From the NCBI RefSeq assembly GCF_008329605.1, contig NZ_NPKO01000003.1, forward strand, positions 682,001 to 746,000: a stretch of DNA of 64,000 nt, written 5' to 3'. This DNA comes from Mycolicibacterium sp. P9-64 (GTDB lineage Bacteria > Actinomycetota > Actinomycetes > Mycobacteriales > Mycobacteriaceae). The number at the start of each line of letters is the position of its first letter. The stretch's first letter is position 1. Shown here piece by piece: positions 44,877 to 53,718 of the stretch. The notes beneath the pieces were generated by a model. That model did no database searches, was not told the origin of the DNA, and worked only from the letters and a program-made list of their open reading frames with translations. Both the position numbers and the translations under genes were made by a program.

Positions 44877-45545
44877 GTGAAGGTCGCCATCGCAGGGGCC
44901 GGCGCCGTCGGCCGGTCCATCGCCAGGGAGCTCGTCGAATCCCACGAGGTCACGCTGCTGGAGCGCAACCCAGCGCACATCGACGTCGACGACATCCCCG
45001 CCGCGCACTGGCGCCTCGGCGACGCGTGCGAGCTGAGCCTGCTGGAATCGGTGGGGATTCAGGACTTCGACGTCGTGATCGCCGCGACGGGCGACGACAA
45101 GGCCAACGTCGTGGTCAGCCTGCTCGCCAAGACCGAGTTCGCGGTGCCGCGCGTGGTGGCCAGGGTCAACGACCCTCGCAACGAGTGGCTCTTCGACGAG
45201 AACTGGGGAGTCGACGTCGCGGTGTCCACACCACGGATGCTGGCGTCCTTGGTCGAGGAGGCCGTCTCGGTCGGTGACCTGGTGCGGCTGATGAGCTTCC
45301 GCAAGGGTCAGGCCAACCTCGTCGAGATCACGCTGCCCGACGACACCCCGTGGGGCGGCAAGGCCGTCAAACGGCTCGATCTGCCCCGTGACGCGTCACT
45401 GGTGACCATTCTGCGGGGCTCCAGGGTGATCGTGCCCGAGGGCGACGAACCGCTGGAGGGCGGCGACGAGCTGCTGTTCGTGGCGATCGCCGAGGTCGAG
45501 GATCAACTGCGCGAGCAGGTCCTGCGCCCACACGCGAACGGCTAG
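44877..45545 (+). CDS. ceoC: TrkA-type potassium channel/transport regulator, second copy
   Basis: This 222-residue protein starts at the GTG at 44877, with GAGGGCGGG a few bases upstream. The RCK_N domain begins KVAIAGAGAVGRSIARELV and has LLERNPAH in the dinucleotide-recognition place; an RCK_C domain follows. It is the Rv2692 (ceoC) homologue. It and the first copy probably form hetero-oligomeric gating rings on a K+ transporter. The last 10 codons and the following bases are repeated 9.9 kb downstream (55406-55444). Confidence 0.9.
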   Translation: MKVAIAGAGAVGRSIARELVESHEVTLLERNPAHIDVDDIPAAHWRLGDACELSLLESVGIQDFDVVIAATGDDKANVVVSLLAKTEFAVPRVVARVNDPRNEWLFDENWGVDVAVSTPRMLASLVEEAVSVGDLVRLMSFRKGQANLVEITLPDDTPWGGKAVKRLDLPRDASLVTILRGSRVIVPEGDEPLEGGDELLFVAIAEVEDQLREQVLRPHANG

Positions 45546-45552
45546 TCCCGCC
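45514..45552 (+). repeat. 39-bp direct repeat, left copy (ceoC 3' end)
   Basis: It starts AGCAGGTCCTGCGCCC and ends GCTAGTCCCGCC, covering the last codons and stop of ceoC. The copy at 55406-55444 agrees in 35 of 39 positions. The two copies bracket the accessory segment between them. Confidence 0.8.
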
Positions 45553-45627
45553 GAGCAATCGCTGCGGCGCCCTGCGCGGTGTGACTCGCGAGTTGGTCCG
45601 CGTCTCCGTTGCATGGGATGCGGCGAT

Positions 45628-46662
45628 TCAGGGCAGCGCCGGACGTTGCCACTTGCTGGTGGATCGCCGCGGAATGAGTGTAGGCAGCGCCCGGTGCACG
45701 CATGAGGCGCCCTGGGGTGCAGCACCTTTGCCGAGCATGAGATCAATTGCGGTGGCAGCGATTTGGTCGAATGGTGTGCGAACGGACGTCAAGGGGATGG
45801 GCAAGTGCGACGCCAGTGGGATGTCGTTGTAGCCGACCAAGGCTAAGTCGTTGCCGACTGATAGCCCGTGTTCGTGTGCTGACGCCATCACGCCTATGGC
45901 GAGGTTGTCGTTGGCCGCGAATACCGCCGTGGGGCGCTCGGCACTGCTGAACAGCCGGTCGGCCACCTCTTTCCCGTGCTGGACCCCGAAGCCGGTTTCC
46001 ACTATCCATGTTGAATTGGTCTCGATCCCAGCCTCTTTGAGCGCCCGTTGTGCGCCGACGAGCCGCCCGGCGGCGGTCGACGTGAACAGGGGACCTGGGA
46101 TGACCGCGATGTCGGAATGCCCGAGGTCGAGAAGGTGCCGTACCGCAAGGTAGCCGCCCAATTCGTCATCACCGACCGAGGAGGGACTCACGCCGTCGGT
46201 ACGCAAAACGAGTGCGTGCGGGACGTTCTGCTCGCGTAGCTGTCGAGGCAGCGGATCGTCGCGCCGGCTGGAGGCGATGATCAGGCCGTCGACATTGCGG
46301 TCGAGAAGGGTGCGCGCCGCTCTCTCCTCGTCAGCGGGGTCGTCACCACCGGCCGCGACCACGGTGAAGTATCCGTGACGCTCGGCCGCTCGGCTGACTG
46401 CCTCGTACATCAACGCCATAACGGTGTCGGACAGTCGGGGCACCAGGACGCCGATGGTGGTGGCTTGCCCTCGGCGCAGGCTGGACGCGAAGGTGTTTCG
46501 GCGATACCCCAGCGCCGACGCGGCTTCTCGTACCTTCCTCGCGGTCGGGGTCTGCGAGGGAGGGTTGCGATCGTCGAGCACCCGGCTTGCGGTCGACAAA
46601 CTCACTCCTGCAGCCTTCGCGACATCCCGCAGAGTGGCCGCGCCACCATGTTCCGTTTCCAC
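45628..46662 (-). CDS. LacI-family transcriptional repressor
   Basis: This 344-residue protein starts at the GTG at 46662, three bases after a full AGGAGG; the open frame continues upstream without coding character. The N-terminal helix-turn-helix is TLRDVAKAAGVSLSTASRVLDD, followed by the hinge and a periplasmic-binding-like domain (GVLVPRLSDTVMALMYEAVSRAAE). It diverges from the DapA-family gene. The gap between them has a regular array of AACGTT units that is the likely operator. The ligand is probably the substrate of the neighbouring lyase and transporter. Confidence 0.92.
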   Translation of the reverse strand: METEHGGAATLRDVAKAAGVSLSTASRVLDDRNPPSQTPTARKVREAASALGYRRNTFASSLRRGQATTIGVLVPRLSDTVMALMYEAVSRAAERHGYFTVVAAGGDDPADEERAARTLLDRNVDGLIIASSRRDDPLPRQLREQNVPHALVLRTDGVSPSSVGDDELGGYLAVRHLLDLGHSDIAVIPGPLFTSTAAGRLVGAQRALKEAGIETNSTWIVETGFGVQHGKEVADRLFSSAERPTAVFAANDNLAIGVMASAHEHGLSVGNDLALVGYNDIPLASHLPIPLTSVRTPFDQIAATAIDLMLGKGAAPQGASCVHRALPTLIPRRSTSKWQRPALP

Positions 46663-46758
46663 TGACCTCCTGCCCTGCGCTGCGTCTTTCGTCCATGCCG
46701 CGGTCATACCGAAGACGTGACCGTTGACACACGCTGCCAAGACGTCACATACTAGTCG

Positions 46759-46788
46759 AACGTTTGCAAGAACGTTCCCGGGAACGTT
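46759..46788 (+). promoter_or_regulatory. Triple AACGTT operator array for the LacI regulator
   Basis: AACGTT occurs at 46759, 46771 and 46783, exactly 12 bp apart. The second pair forms the perfect 18-bp palindrome AACGTTCCCGGGAACGTT (46771-46788) with the central C-G typical of LacI/GalR sites. It lies 30 bp upstream of the DapA-family start and 96 bp from the lacI-type start. Confidence 0.8.
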
Positions 46789-46818
46789 TTCACCGATAAA
46801 ATCTGGAGGATTCAGAAA

Positions 46819-47760
46819 ATGGCTACACCAGACCTGCGCGGCCTCAACCCCGCACCCGTCACCCCGTTCACCGTCGATGGTGCGGTTGACTTCGAGGCGA
46901 TCAACCGACTCGGCTCCTGGCTGGCCAGCGTCGACGGAGTCAAAAGCCTCACGGTGCTGGGCCACGCCGGCGAAGGCTCCTTCTTGACGCAGTCGGAGCA
47001 GACGGCCGTCGTCACCGCGTTCGTCGAGGCGGTCGAAAACAAGATCCCGATTATCGCCGGCATTACCGGCGAGGGCACAGCCGTCGCCGTCGAAGAAGCC
47101 CAGCGCGCGGTGGCCGCGGGCGCCTCGGCGGGTCTGGTCTACCCCTCCCACGGATGGCTGCGCTTCGGCTACCAAGCCGGCGCCCCCCAGAGCCGCTATA
47201 AGGCTCTTTACGAGGAAGCCGGTCTTCCATTGATCCTGTTCCAGTACCCGGACGTCACCAAGGCCACCTACGACCTGGACACCCAACTCGAAATTGCCGC
47301 ACAAGTCGGCGTATTCGCGACCAAGAACGGTGTCCGCAACATGCGCCGCTGGGACCGCGAAATTCCGGTGTTACGCAAGCACAACCCGGACCTGCAAATC
47401 CTGAGCTGCCACGACGAATATCTGTTGCACACCATGTTCGACGTCGACGGCCTGCTCGTCGGCTACGGCGGCCTGGCACCCGAGCCGCTAGTCGAGCTGA
47501 TCGCTGCCGGCAAGGCCAAGGACTACCCCGCCGCCCGTGCGCTCCACGATCGTCTGCTGCCGGTGACCGCCGCGGTGTACCACCGTGGATCACACATGGA
47601 GGGCACCGTCGCGCTCAAGGAAGGCCTCGTGCACCGCGGCATCCTCGAGCACGCCGCCGTCCGCTCGCCGCTGCTCCCGCTTGCCGCCGGCGCCCACGAA
47701 GAAATCGCTGCCGCTCTGGACTCTGCGAACCTGGGCTCCGTCGCCCACGCGCTTGTCTAA
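46819..47760 (+). CDS. DapA-family (dihydrodipicolinate synthase/N-acetylneuraminate lyase) aldolase
   Basis: This 313-residue TIM-barrel protein starts at the ATG at 46819, ten bases after GGAGG. The Schiff-base lysine is K169 in FATKNGVRN, and the tyrosine of the proton relay is in LFQYPDVT. The usual G-T-T-G-E substrate loop is changed to GHAGEGS, so it is unlikely to be a true dihydrodipicolinate synthase. Control by a LacI repressor and a following transporter gene point to catabolic cleavage or dehydration of a sugar acid or keto acid. Confidence 0.85.
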   Translation: MATPDLRGLNPAPVTPFTVDGAVDFEAINRLGSWLASVDGVKSLTVLGHAGEGSFLTQSEQTAVVTAFVEAVENKIPIIAGITGEGTAVAVEEAQRAVAAGASAGLVYPSHGWLRFGYQAGAPQSRYKALYEEAGLPLILFQYPDVTKATYDLDTQLEIAAQVGVFATKNGVRNMRRWDREIPVLRKHNPDLQILSCHDEYLLHTMFDVDGLLVGYGGLAPEPLVELIAAGKAKDYPAARALHDRLLPVTAAVYHRGSHMEGTVALKEGLVHRGILEHAAVRSPLLPLAAGAHEEIAAALDSANLGSVAHALV

Positions 47761-47949
47761 CTCACGGCCGTAGCTCACTCTCCGAACGACCCCGCACCGT
47801 TCACGTGCAGTGGGCGGTGCGGCGGGTCGGCCATCGCCTTCCTGCTATCTCAGACTCACAGTCCGTTCCAGTTCTCGTACCGCGCTTTGCCGCCTCGAAT
47901 CGAGGGCACCATGCCTCCCTGGCGGTTCCTATCTCCAGAAAGGCTCGCC

Positions 47950-49233
47950 ATGAGTCGATACCGAACTTCACCGGCGGAACCGGCCAGCAACACCCTGGGT
48001 ACAAAATCAACCGTGCCCGCCTCGAGTAAGTGGAAGACAGTTCTGAGCACCCTGGCGATGGCTGGCCCAGCCTTCATCGCCGGAGCGTGGCAGTTCGGAC
48101 CCGGCAACCTGGCCAGCGCCGTTGAGGCGGGAAGCTCCTACGGTTACACGCTGATCTGGGTCATCATCGTGTCCACCATCTTCATGTTGGTCTACGCCGA
48201 TATGAGTGTTCGCCTGGGGATCTGCACTCCGAAATCAATGATCAGCTCGGTCAAGGACGTCCTCGGGCAACGCGTCGGCGTCGCCGCAGGCGTCGGCGTC
48301 TTCATCATCACGCTGTGCTTCTCCGTGGGAAACGCGGTCGGTTCCGGGCTGGGACTGGCCATGGTCTTCGGTGGCTCACCGTTGATCTGGTCAGCTGTCT
48401 GCACAGCGTTCGTCGGTCTAATCCTCTTGTTCCGCAACGTGTATCGAACCGTCGAACGCGTCCTGCTCGTCATTGTCGGGCTCTTGGGTGCCACCTTCAT
48501 CATCAGCGCCGTCATCGCCAAACCCGACTGGTACGACGCACTCAACGGCGTCATCCCCACCATCCCGCCTGGCGGCACGCTGCTCGTCGTGGCACTCGTC
48601 GGCACCAACTTCTCCCTCAACGCCGCGTTCTTCACCTCTTACGGAACCCACGAACGCAACCGCACGAGGGCCCAGTATCGCGCCACCACCATCGCTGACA
48701 CAGTGCCCGGGATCATCGCACCCGGCATCATGACCTCCCTGGTCATCATCGTCGCCGCAGCAGTCCTAGGCCACCAAAACGCCGAAGCCACAACGCTTGT
48801 CGGCCTGGCGAAAATCTTCGAACCCATCGCCGGACCCGTCGGCTCCACGATCTTTGCCCTCGGACTGTCCGGTGCCGCGTTCTCGGCCATGGTCGCCAAC
48901 GCCACTGCTGGCGGCACGATGCTCTCCGACGCCCTCGGCAAGGGCTCCTCGCCGAGCACCATGACCGCCAAACGCACCAGCGCCGCCATCTTGACCTGGG
49001 GCCTCATGATCACCCTGGTGTTCACGAAGTCGCCGGTACAGCTCATCATCTTCGCGCAAGCCCTCACCGTCCTGATCGCGCCGTTCCTTGGCCTCCTGCT
49101 CTACGTAATGAGCAACAGCTCGCTGATGGGCGATCTACGCAACTCCTGGTGGCAGAACGTCATCGGCGCGCTCGGCTTCCTCTCCATCCTGTCGCTGTCC
49201 GGCCTATTGATCTACGAACTCGCCACTCGGTAA
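47950..49233 (+). CDS. NRAMP-superfamily transporter lacking the canonical metal motif
   Basis: This 427-residue protein has about eleven membrane segments and starts at the ATG at 47950 after AGAAAGG. TM1 has QFGPGNLASAVEAG where metal-carrying NRAMPs have D-P-G-N: the Asp is a Gly (G50). In TM6, where A-x-x-M-P-H is expected, it has ALVGTNFSLNAAF, so the Met and His are gone too. The fold is clear but divalent metal binding in the usual way is unlikely. It follows the DapA-family gene by 189 bp under the same LacI control and may import that enzyme's organic substrate. Confidence 0.82.
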   Translation: MSRYRTSPAEPASNTLGTKSTVPASSKWKTVLSTLAMAGPAFIAGAWQFGPGNLASAVEAGSSYGYTLIWVIIVSTIFMLVYADMSVRLGICTPKSMISSVKDVLGQRVGVAAGVGVFIITLCFSVGNAVGSGLGLAMVFGGSPLIWSAVCTAFVGLILLFRNVYRTVERVLLVIVGLLGATFIISAVIAKPDWYDALNGVIPTIPPGGTLLVVALVGTNFSLNAAFFTSYGTHERNRTRAQYRATTIADTVPGIIAPGIMTSLVIIVAAAVLGHQNAEATTLVGLAKIFEPIAGPVGSTIFALGLSGAAFSAMVANATAGGTMLSDALGKGSSPSTMTAKRTSAAILTWGLMITLVFTKSPVQLIIFAQALTVLIAPFLGLLLYVMSNSSLMGDLRNSWWQNVIGALGFLSILSLSGLLIYELATR

Positions 49234-49261
49234 CCCCTAGCCTCTCTACACAGGCCCGAAC

Positions 49262-49693
49262 TTGGAGGTAACCAAACGACCGCCGGCGCTGACGGCGGTC
49301 GCCTTCTCGCCAACTGCTCACGCAGACATGCGAACCGGAAATTACGCGCTTCAAATAGACGGTCGGTACGACTTCCACACCTGGATATGGGCCGTGTCGT
49401 CGTACCCCGGTGGTGACTGCGTGAGCATCAACGCGATACCGCAGACGGTCGCCAGGGCTTTCGAGTACAGCGGTTCAGCGCGACTGGCCGATGGCCGCTA
49501 TACGTTGACGGTGGATGCCCCCGACGGACTTCGTTGCGGCAAGTCCTACTACGGCCCCATCGTCCCCACCCGCGACGTGTATACCTGGGATGCCAAAGCG
49601 TTGACCGGCACCCTGGAATCCTCCTTCGCTGTCGGATGCGACGGTGCGCCGGCGGGCACATTCACATACCCGGTTGCGCTGGTGCAGATGTGA
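49262..49693 (+). CDS. Exported mycobacterial protein of unknown function, 5' end uncertain
   Basis: This 143-codon frame has a mature part beginning ADMRTGNYALQIDGRYDFHTWIWAVSSYPGG with several cysteines (GGDCVS, LRCGKS, AVGCDG) that could form disulfides. It resembles small secreted proteins common in mycobacteria. A cleavage-like THAxxD/AHAD site is present, but the signal peptide before it is very short and poor (ALTAVAF). The only start in frame is the TTG at 49262, which overlaps the ribosome-site-like GGAGGT itself. The gene may have lost its true 5' end. Confidence 0.55.
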   Translation: MEVTKRPPALTAVAFSPTAHADMRTGNYALQIDGRYDFHTWIWAVSSYPGGDCVSINAIPQTVARAFEYSGSARLADGRYTLTVDAPDGLRCGKSYYGPIVPTRDVYTWDAKALTGTLESSFAVGCDGAPAGTFTYPVALVQM

Positions 49694-49827
49694 TTCTCAG
49701 CGCCGACTTCCGCTGAGGCTGTGCCGGACAGATCTCCCACCCAGTGGGCACAACACCGGCGGCCGAATGTGACACGTGCCACTGTGTCGACCGTTCAAGT
49801 ACAACTGGCCTGCCACGGGAGGAAGCA

Positions 49828-52800
49828 ATGGGTGCTTCGAGGTATATCGGTCGTGTCGGAGGACTAGCCGTAGCCCTCGGTGTGGGTGCGGCGGTCTTCA
49901 CCGGCCACGGGGTCGCGTGGGCCGAGCCCACGTCTAGCGGCACATCATCCCCTGGGCCGGACTCGTCATCGAAGTCGCCGACGTCTGATGGCACGCCGAG
50001 TAGCGGCGATGCCACTTCCACGGCACAGACCTCGGCGGCCGCAAATTCTGGTGCTGGTACCTCTCCGGGATCGGCCGCGAGCAACGCATCCACGACGAAA
50101 CCATCGACTGCGGGGACCGGCGAGGTAGTCAGCACTGGCGGCGCTCACACGAGTTCGCAGGAGCCAGGCACGACCCCGGCGTCGTCAGCGGGCGCTGATC
50201 AGCCGTCGACGACCTCAGGTCCCACCGCGGGAGAGCACCCAAAAGGGTCGACTCCTACGTCGGTCGGCGCCGACGCTTCCGAGAACGACGCGACTACGCG
50301 AGCCGGAACGTCGAAGCCCCACGGGTCGTCAGCCTCCGCGAGTTCGCCGGCGTCGACGGCTGACAACGCAGACCCGAAAGGCACGGTGGCAGCCAACCAG
50401 GTCGTCGTCGAAGCACCGTCAGCCAAGCCCGATGTGCCATCAACGTCCGGCGTCACGACGGCTGGCATCACGACGCCGGTGTCAGCGTCGTCGACAGTGC
50501 CTGACGCGCCGACGACGCCTACGCCGTCGCCTGGCGAGGTGTCGGTCGTGGATGTGACCGCGAATCTGATCAACAACGTATTGGACCCGTTTACCGGAAC
50601 ATCACCGACGGCGCCAGCGGAATCGCCTGGTTCGTTACTGCTGCTGGCGGCCGCACGTCGCGAATTGTCCGACACAACGGCCAGTCCGAACCTCGCGAAA
50701 GCGACGACGGCCAACCCGATGGCGGCCGCCACCACCAGCGCCGCCACGACGGCGGCGGGGCCTGCGGCACTTACGGTCACTGTGCCCGCGGGTCCTACCC
50801 AACAATTCGACCCCGCCGCCTACGCCCTGATTCACGCCGTCCTCGAGGCCTGGATCAACAATCCGATTGGCCAGCTCGTCAACGGCCTCGTCAACACGGT
50901 GATGGGCTCCTACGTGATCGGCGACGGCGCGGCCGGGACCAGTGCGGCCAATCCCAACGGAACTTCGGGTGGGTGGCTATTCGGCGATGGTGGGCGTGGC
51001 TGGAACAGCGGCGTAGCCGGCATCGCAGGCGGCAACGGCGGAGCGGCCGGGGTATTCGGCAACGGCGGAGCAGGCGGCACCGGTGGGGCCGGCGCCAACG
51101 GCGGTGACGGCGGCGCCGGCGGATCGTTCATGGGCATCGGCGGAGCAGGTGGCGACGGTGGCGACGGCACTATCGGCATCAACAGTGGCGACGGCGGCGC
51201 CGGCGGCGCCGGCGGTAACGCGCTCGGCTCGACGTTTGGCATCGCAGGTAGCGGCGGCAACGGCGGCGACGGCGCACTGCTCGCCGACGGCGCCGACGGC
51301 GGCAAGGGTGGCGACGGCGGCGCCGGCGGCGTCGGCGGCATCGGCGGAGACGGCGGCAACGTCACGGGACAGCACGGCACTGGCGGCGCCGGCGGCAATG
51401 GCGGCGACGGCAGCGTAATCGGTCCGCTACCCGCCCTCGGCGGGGCCGGAGGCACGACCGTGCCCGGGTTCGGCACCCACGGCGCGGTTGGCAGCCCGGG
51501 CACGCAAGCCGGCGCACCGTCCAACCCCGGCGGCGGAGTTCCGCTCATCACCACTAACGGCAAGTGGCTCATCGATAGCCAGGGACGGGTCACGATCCTG
51601 CGCGGACTCAACGTGGTGGACATCACGCCGCCGACCACGCCGCCATCTGGGTTCGGATTCGGCGACGATGACGCAGCGTTCCTGGCCGCCAACGGTTTCA
51701 ACGTGGTGCGGTTGGGTGTCAACTGGTCCCGGCTGCAGCCGCAACCCGGCGTCTACGACGACGCCTACCTGACATCGATAAAGCAGACCGTGCAGACCCT
51801 GTCCGACCACGGCATCGTCAGCCTGATCGACATGCATGACAATGTGGGTCCCGATTGGGCGACCGGCGGACCACTACCGCCATCCCCACTGCCCTTCCCG
51901 GACAGCGTATTTCACGATCCCGCCAAGAATGCTGCCCTGGACAAGTTCTGGGCCAACGCCGACGACCCCAACGGTGTTGGGCTGCAGAACAATTACGCCC
52001 AGATGATGCAACACCTGGCGAATTACTTCAACGGCAACCCCGCGGTCCTGGGCATTGAGATCATGAACGAACCGCTGCCGGGCAACCAGTACGACGCCAC
52101 CCTGGCCGGCAGCCCGTACTTCGAAGGCCAGGAGCTGACGCCCTTCTACAACCAGGTGACGTTGGCCATCCGGAGCGTCAACCCCGACGTGCCGATCTTC
52201 TTCGAACCTGCCATCACCGCCGCGTTCCAGATCCCCGTGCAACTGGGCACGGTCAACGACTCGAACACCGTGTTGTCATTTCACGACTACGTCTACGTCG
52301 AGCAAGGCGGAGTGCTCCTGCCGGACGCCGGCATCATCGCGACCAACGCCCTGGCCTACGCACAGGCCCACGGAATCCCCGCCATGATGACCGAGTTCGG
52401 ATCGAGCAGCAACCAGGCGTTCCTCAACGCCGAACTCCAACCCGCAGACCAGAATACGATCGGCTGGATGGAGTGGTCCTACAGCGACACAACTTACGGC
52501 GGCGTCGACGGCACCACGGAGTGGGTCGTCAAGGATCCCAATCTGCCGCCCGTGGGCGCCAACGTCAACACCCCCGTTTTGCAGACACTCACGAGGCCGT
52601 ATGCGCAGGTGATCGCCGGTACCCCGGGGGCGTTCTCGTTCGCCAATGGCACCTTCCAGTTCAGCTACTCCACCCAAAGGGCCGACGGCACGGGCAGCTT
52701 CGCCGCCGGATCGCAAACCACCATTTCTGTGCCAGCGATCGGATACCCGAACGGCTACCAGGTGAGCGTCACCGGCGGACACGTTGTCTCGGCCCCCAAC

Positions 52801-52878
52801 GCGTCCCAATTGGTCATCGCTTCAGACGACGCTGCCGGCAGCGTCAACGTCACCGTGACGCCGGCCGCAACTCCGTAG
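49828..52878 (+). CDS. Secreted PGRS-repeat protein fused to a GH5 glycoside hydrolase
   Basis: This 1016-residue protein starts at the ATG at 49828, after GGGAGGAAG. Residues 1-32 are a signal peptide ending AWA. About residues 33-300 are a Ser/Thr/Pro/Ala-rich linker. About 380-560 are Gly-Gly-x PGRS repeats. From about 571 follows a GH5 domain similar to endoglycoceramidase/cellulase. Its residues are all present: Arg in NVVRLGVNW, His in SLIDMHDNVG, acid/base E748 in EIMNEPLPG, His-x-Tyr in SFHDYVY, nucleophile E856 in MMTEFGSS, and Trp in GWMEWSYSD. A C-terminal beta domain closes it. No PE domain is present. It should act outside the cell or in the envelope on a beta-glycoside or glycolipid. 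Confidence 0.88.
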   Translation: MGASRYIGRVGGLAVALGVGAAVFTGHGVAWAEPTSSGTSSPGPDSSSKSPTSDGTPSSGDATSTAQTSAAANSGAGTSPGSAASNASTTKPSTAGTGEVVSTGGAHTSSQEPGTTPASSAGADQPSTTSGPTAGEHPKGSTPTSVGADASENDATTRAGTSKPHGSSASASSPASTADNADPKGTVAANQVVVEAPSAKPDVPSTSGVTTAGITTPVSASSTVPDAPTTPTPSPGEVSVVDVTANLINNVLDPFTGTSPTAPAESPGSLLLLAAARRELSDTTASPNLAKATTANPMAAATTSAATTAAGPAALTVTVPAGPTQQFDPAAYALIHAVLEAWINNPIGQLVNGLVNTVMGSYVIGDGAAGTSAANPNGTSGGWLFGDGGRGWNSGVAGIAGGNGGAAGVFGNGGAGGTGGAGANGGDGGAGGSFMGIGGAGGDGGDGTIGINSGDGGAGGAGGNALGSTFGIAGSGGNGGDGALLADGADGGKGGDGGAGGVGGIGGDGGNVTGQHGTGGAGGNGGDGSVIGPLPALGGAGGTTVPGFGTHGAVGSPGTQAGAPSNPGGGVPLITTNGKWLIDSQGRVTILRGLNVVDITPPTTPPSGFGFGDDDAAFLAANGFNVVRLGVNWSRLQPQPGVYDDAYLTSIKQTVQTLSDHGIVSLIDMHDNVGPDWATGGPLPPSPLPFPDSVFHDPAKNAALDKFWANADDPNGVGLQNNYAQMMQHLANYFNGNPAVLGIEIMNEPLPGNQYDATLAGSPYFEGQELTPFYNQVTLAIRSVNPDVPIFFEPAITAAFQIPVQLGTVNDSNTVLSFHDYVYVEQGGVLLPDAGIIATNALAYAQAHGIPAMMTEFGSSSNQAFLNAELQPADQNTIGWMEWSYSDTTYGGVDGTTEWVVKDPNLPPVGANVNTPVLQTLTRPYAQVIAGTPGAFSFANGTFQFSYSTQRADGTGSFAAGSQTTISVPAIGYPNGYQVSVTGGHVVSAPNASQLVIASDDAAGSVNVTVTPAATP
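50973..51500 (+). repeat. PGRS (Gly-Gly-x) coding repeats
   Basis: Degenerate repeats of GGCGGC/GGCGGAxxC units code for glycine/alanine/aspartate-rich GGxGG motifs. They are part of the secreted hydrolase gene and are typical of mycobacterial PGRS regions. Confidence 0.9.
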
Positions 52879-53004
52879 GCTTGACCGTCGTCGCGCCAAG
52901 TCCATGACGGGTGTGATCATCGCCCATCGTCGCCTCTGTCGAGGGCTCAATGTGGTACTCGTTGTCCTACCGTCAGGGCATCTCAGGCGGCCTGATGACA
53001 GCAG

Positions 53005-53718
53005 ATGAATGATGGGCTGATGACGATGACGTTCATCACCGGAGCCAACAAGGGTCTCGGCCACGAGACCGCCCGCCGCCTCATCCAGGCGGGCCACACC
53101 GTCGTGCTAGGAGCCCGCGACCCACAACTCGGCGGCGCCGCAGCCCAATCACTCGGCGCTCGCTTCGTGCAGATCGACGTCACCGATGACACATCGGTGG
53201 CCGCAGCGGCCGCAGACGTGGCCCAGCATGAAAAGTCGATCGACGTCTTGATCAACAACGCGGGCATATCGGGCTCGATGGGTGAGGCCGGTGAGCTGAC
53301 TGGAAGCGATGCCCTCAGCGTCTTCGATGTCAATGTCGCCGGCGTGGTGCGGACGACGACCGCGTTCCTCCCGCTGCTACGCCGATCAGCCGATCCAGTA
53401 ATCATCAACGTCAGTAGCGGAATGGGCTCTCTCGCAGCGACACACGATCCGACGCGCCTCGAGTCGAGTATCGTAGCTCCCCTCTACACGGCGTCCAAGG
53501 CGGCGGTCACCATGTTGACAACTCAGTACGCCAAGGCGTTCACCGACATCCGGATCAACGCAGCCGACCCCGGCTACACCGCGACCGATATCAACGGCAA
53601 CTCCGGTACGCAGACCCTGACCGAAGGCACCGATGCCATCGTCACGCTCGCCACGGAAGGACCGGGTCACCGTTCGGGACGCTTCATCGACCGCGACGGC
53701 GAGATCAGTTGGTCCTGA
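53005..53718 (+). CDS. Short-chain dehydrogenase/reductase
   Basis: This 237-residue SDR has TFITGANKGLGHETARRL, LINNAGISG, and the catalytic set VSSGMGSL and LYTASKAAVTM. The GANKGLG form is typical of the carbonyl-reductase-like SDR group that prefers NADPH. Starts at 53005, 53020 and 53026 are all possible. The protein lacks long extensions. It sits alone within the accessory segment and nothing nearby fixes its substrate. Confidence 0.87.
   Translation: MNDGLMTMTFITGANKGLGHETARRLIQAGHTVVLGARDPQLGGAAAQSLGARFVQIDVTDDTSVAAAAADVAQHEKSIDVLINNAGISGSMGEAGELTGSDALSVFDVNVAGVVRTTTAFLPLLRRSADPVIINVSSGMGSLAATHDPTRLESSIVAPLYTASKAAVTMLTTQYAKAFTDIRINAADPGYTATDINGNSGTQTLTEGTDAIVTLATEGPGHRSGRFIDRDGEISWS

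Noticed and set aside
50973..51500. Short regular repeats considered as a CRISPR or tandem-repeat array
   Set aside because: The repeats are degenerate, have no spacers and are in frame as glycine-rich codons of a secreted protein.
50910..51722. Long minus-strand proline/serine-rich frame across the PGRS region
   Set aside because: It is the antisense of GGC-rich repeats; the plus strand has a signal peptide, repeats and a catalytic domain in one frame.
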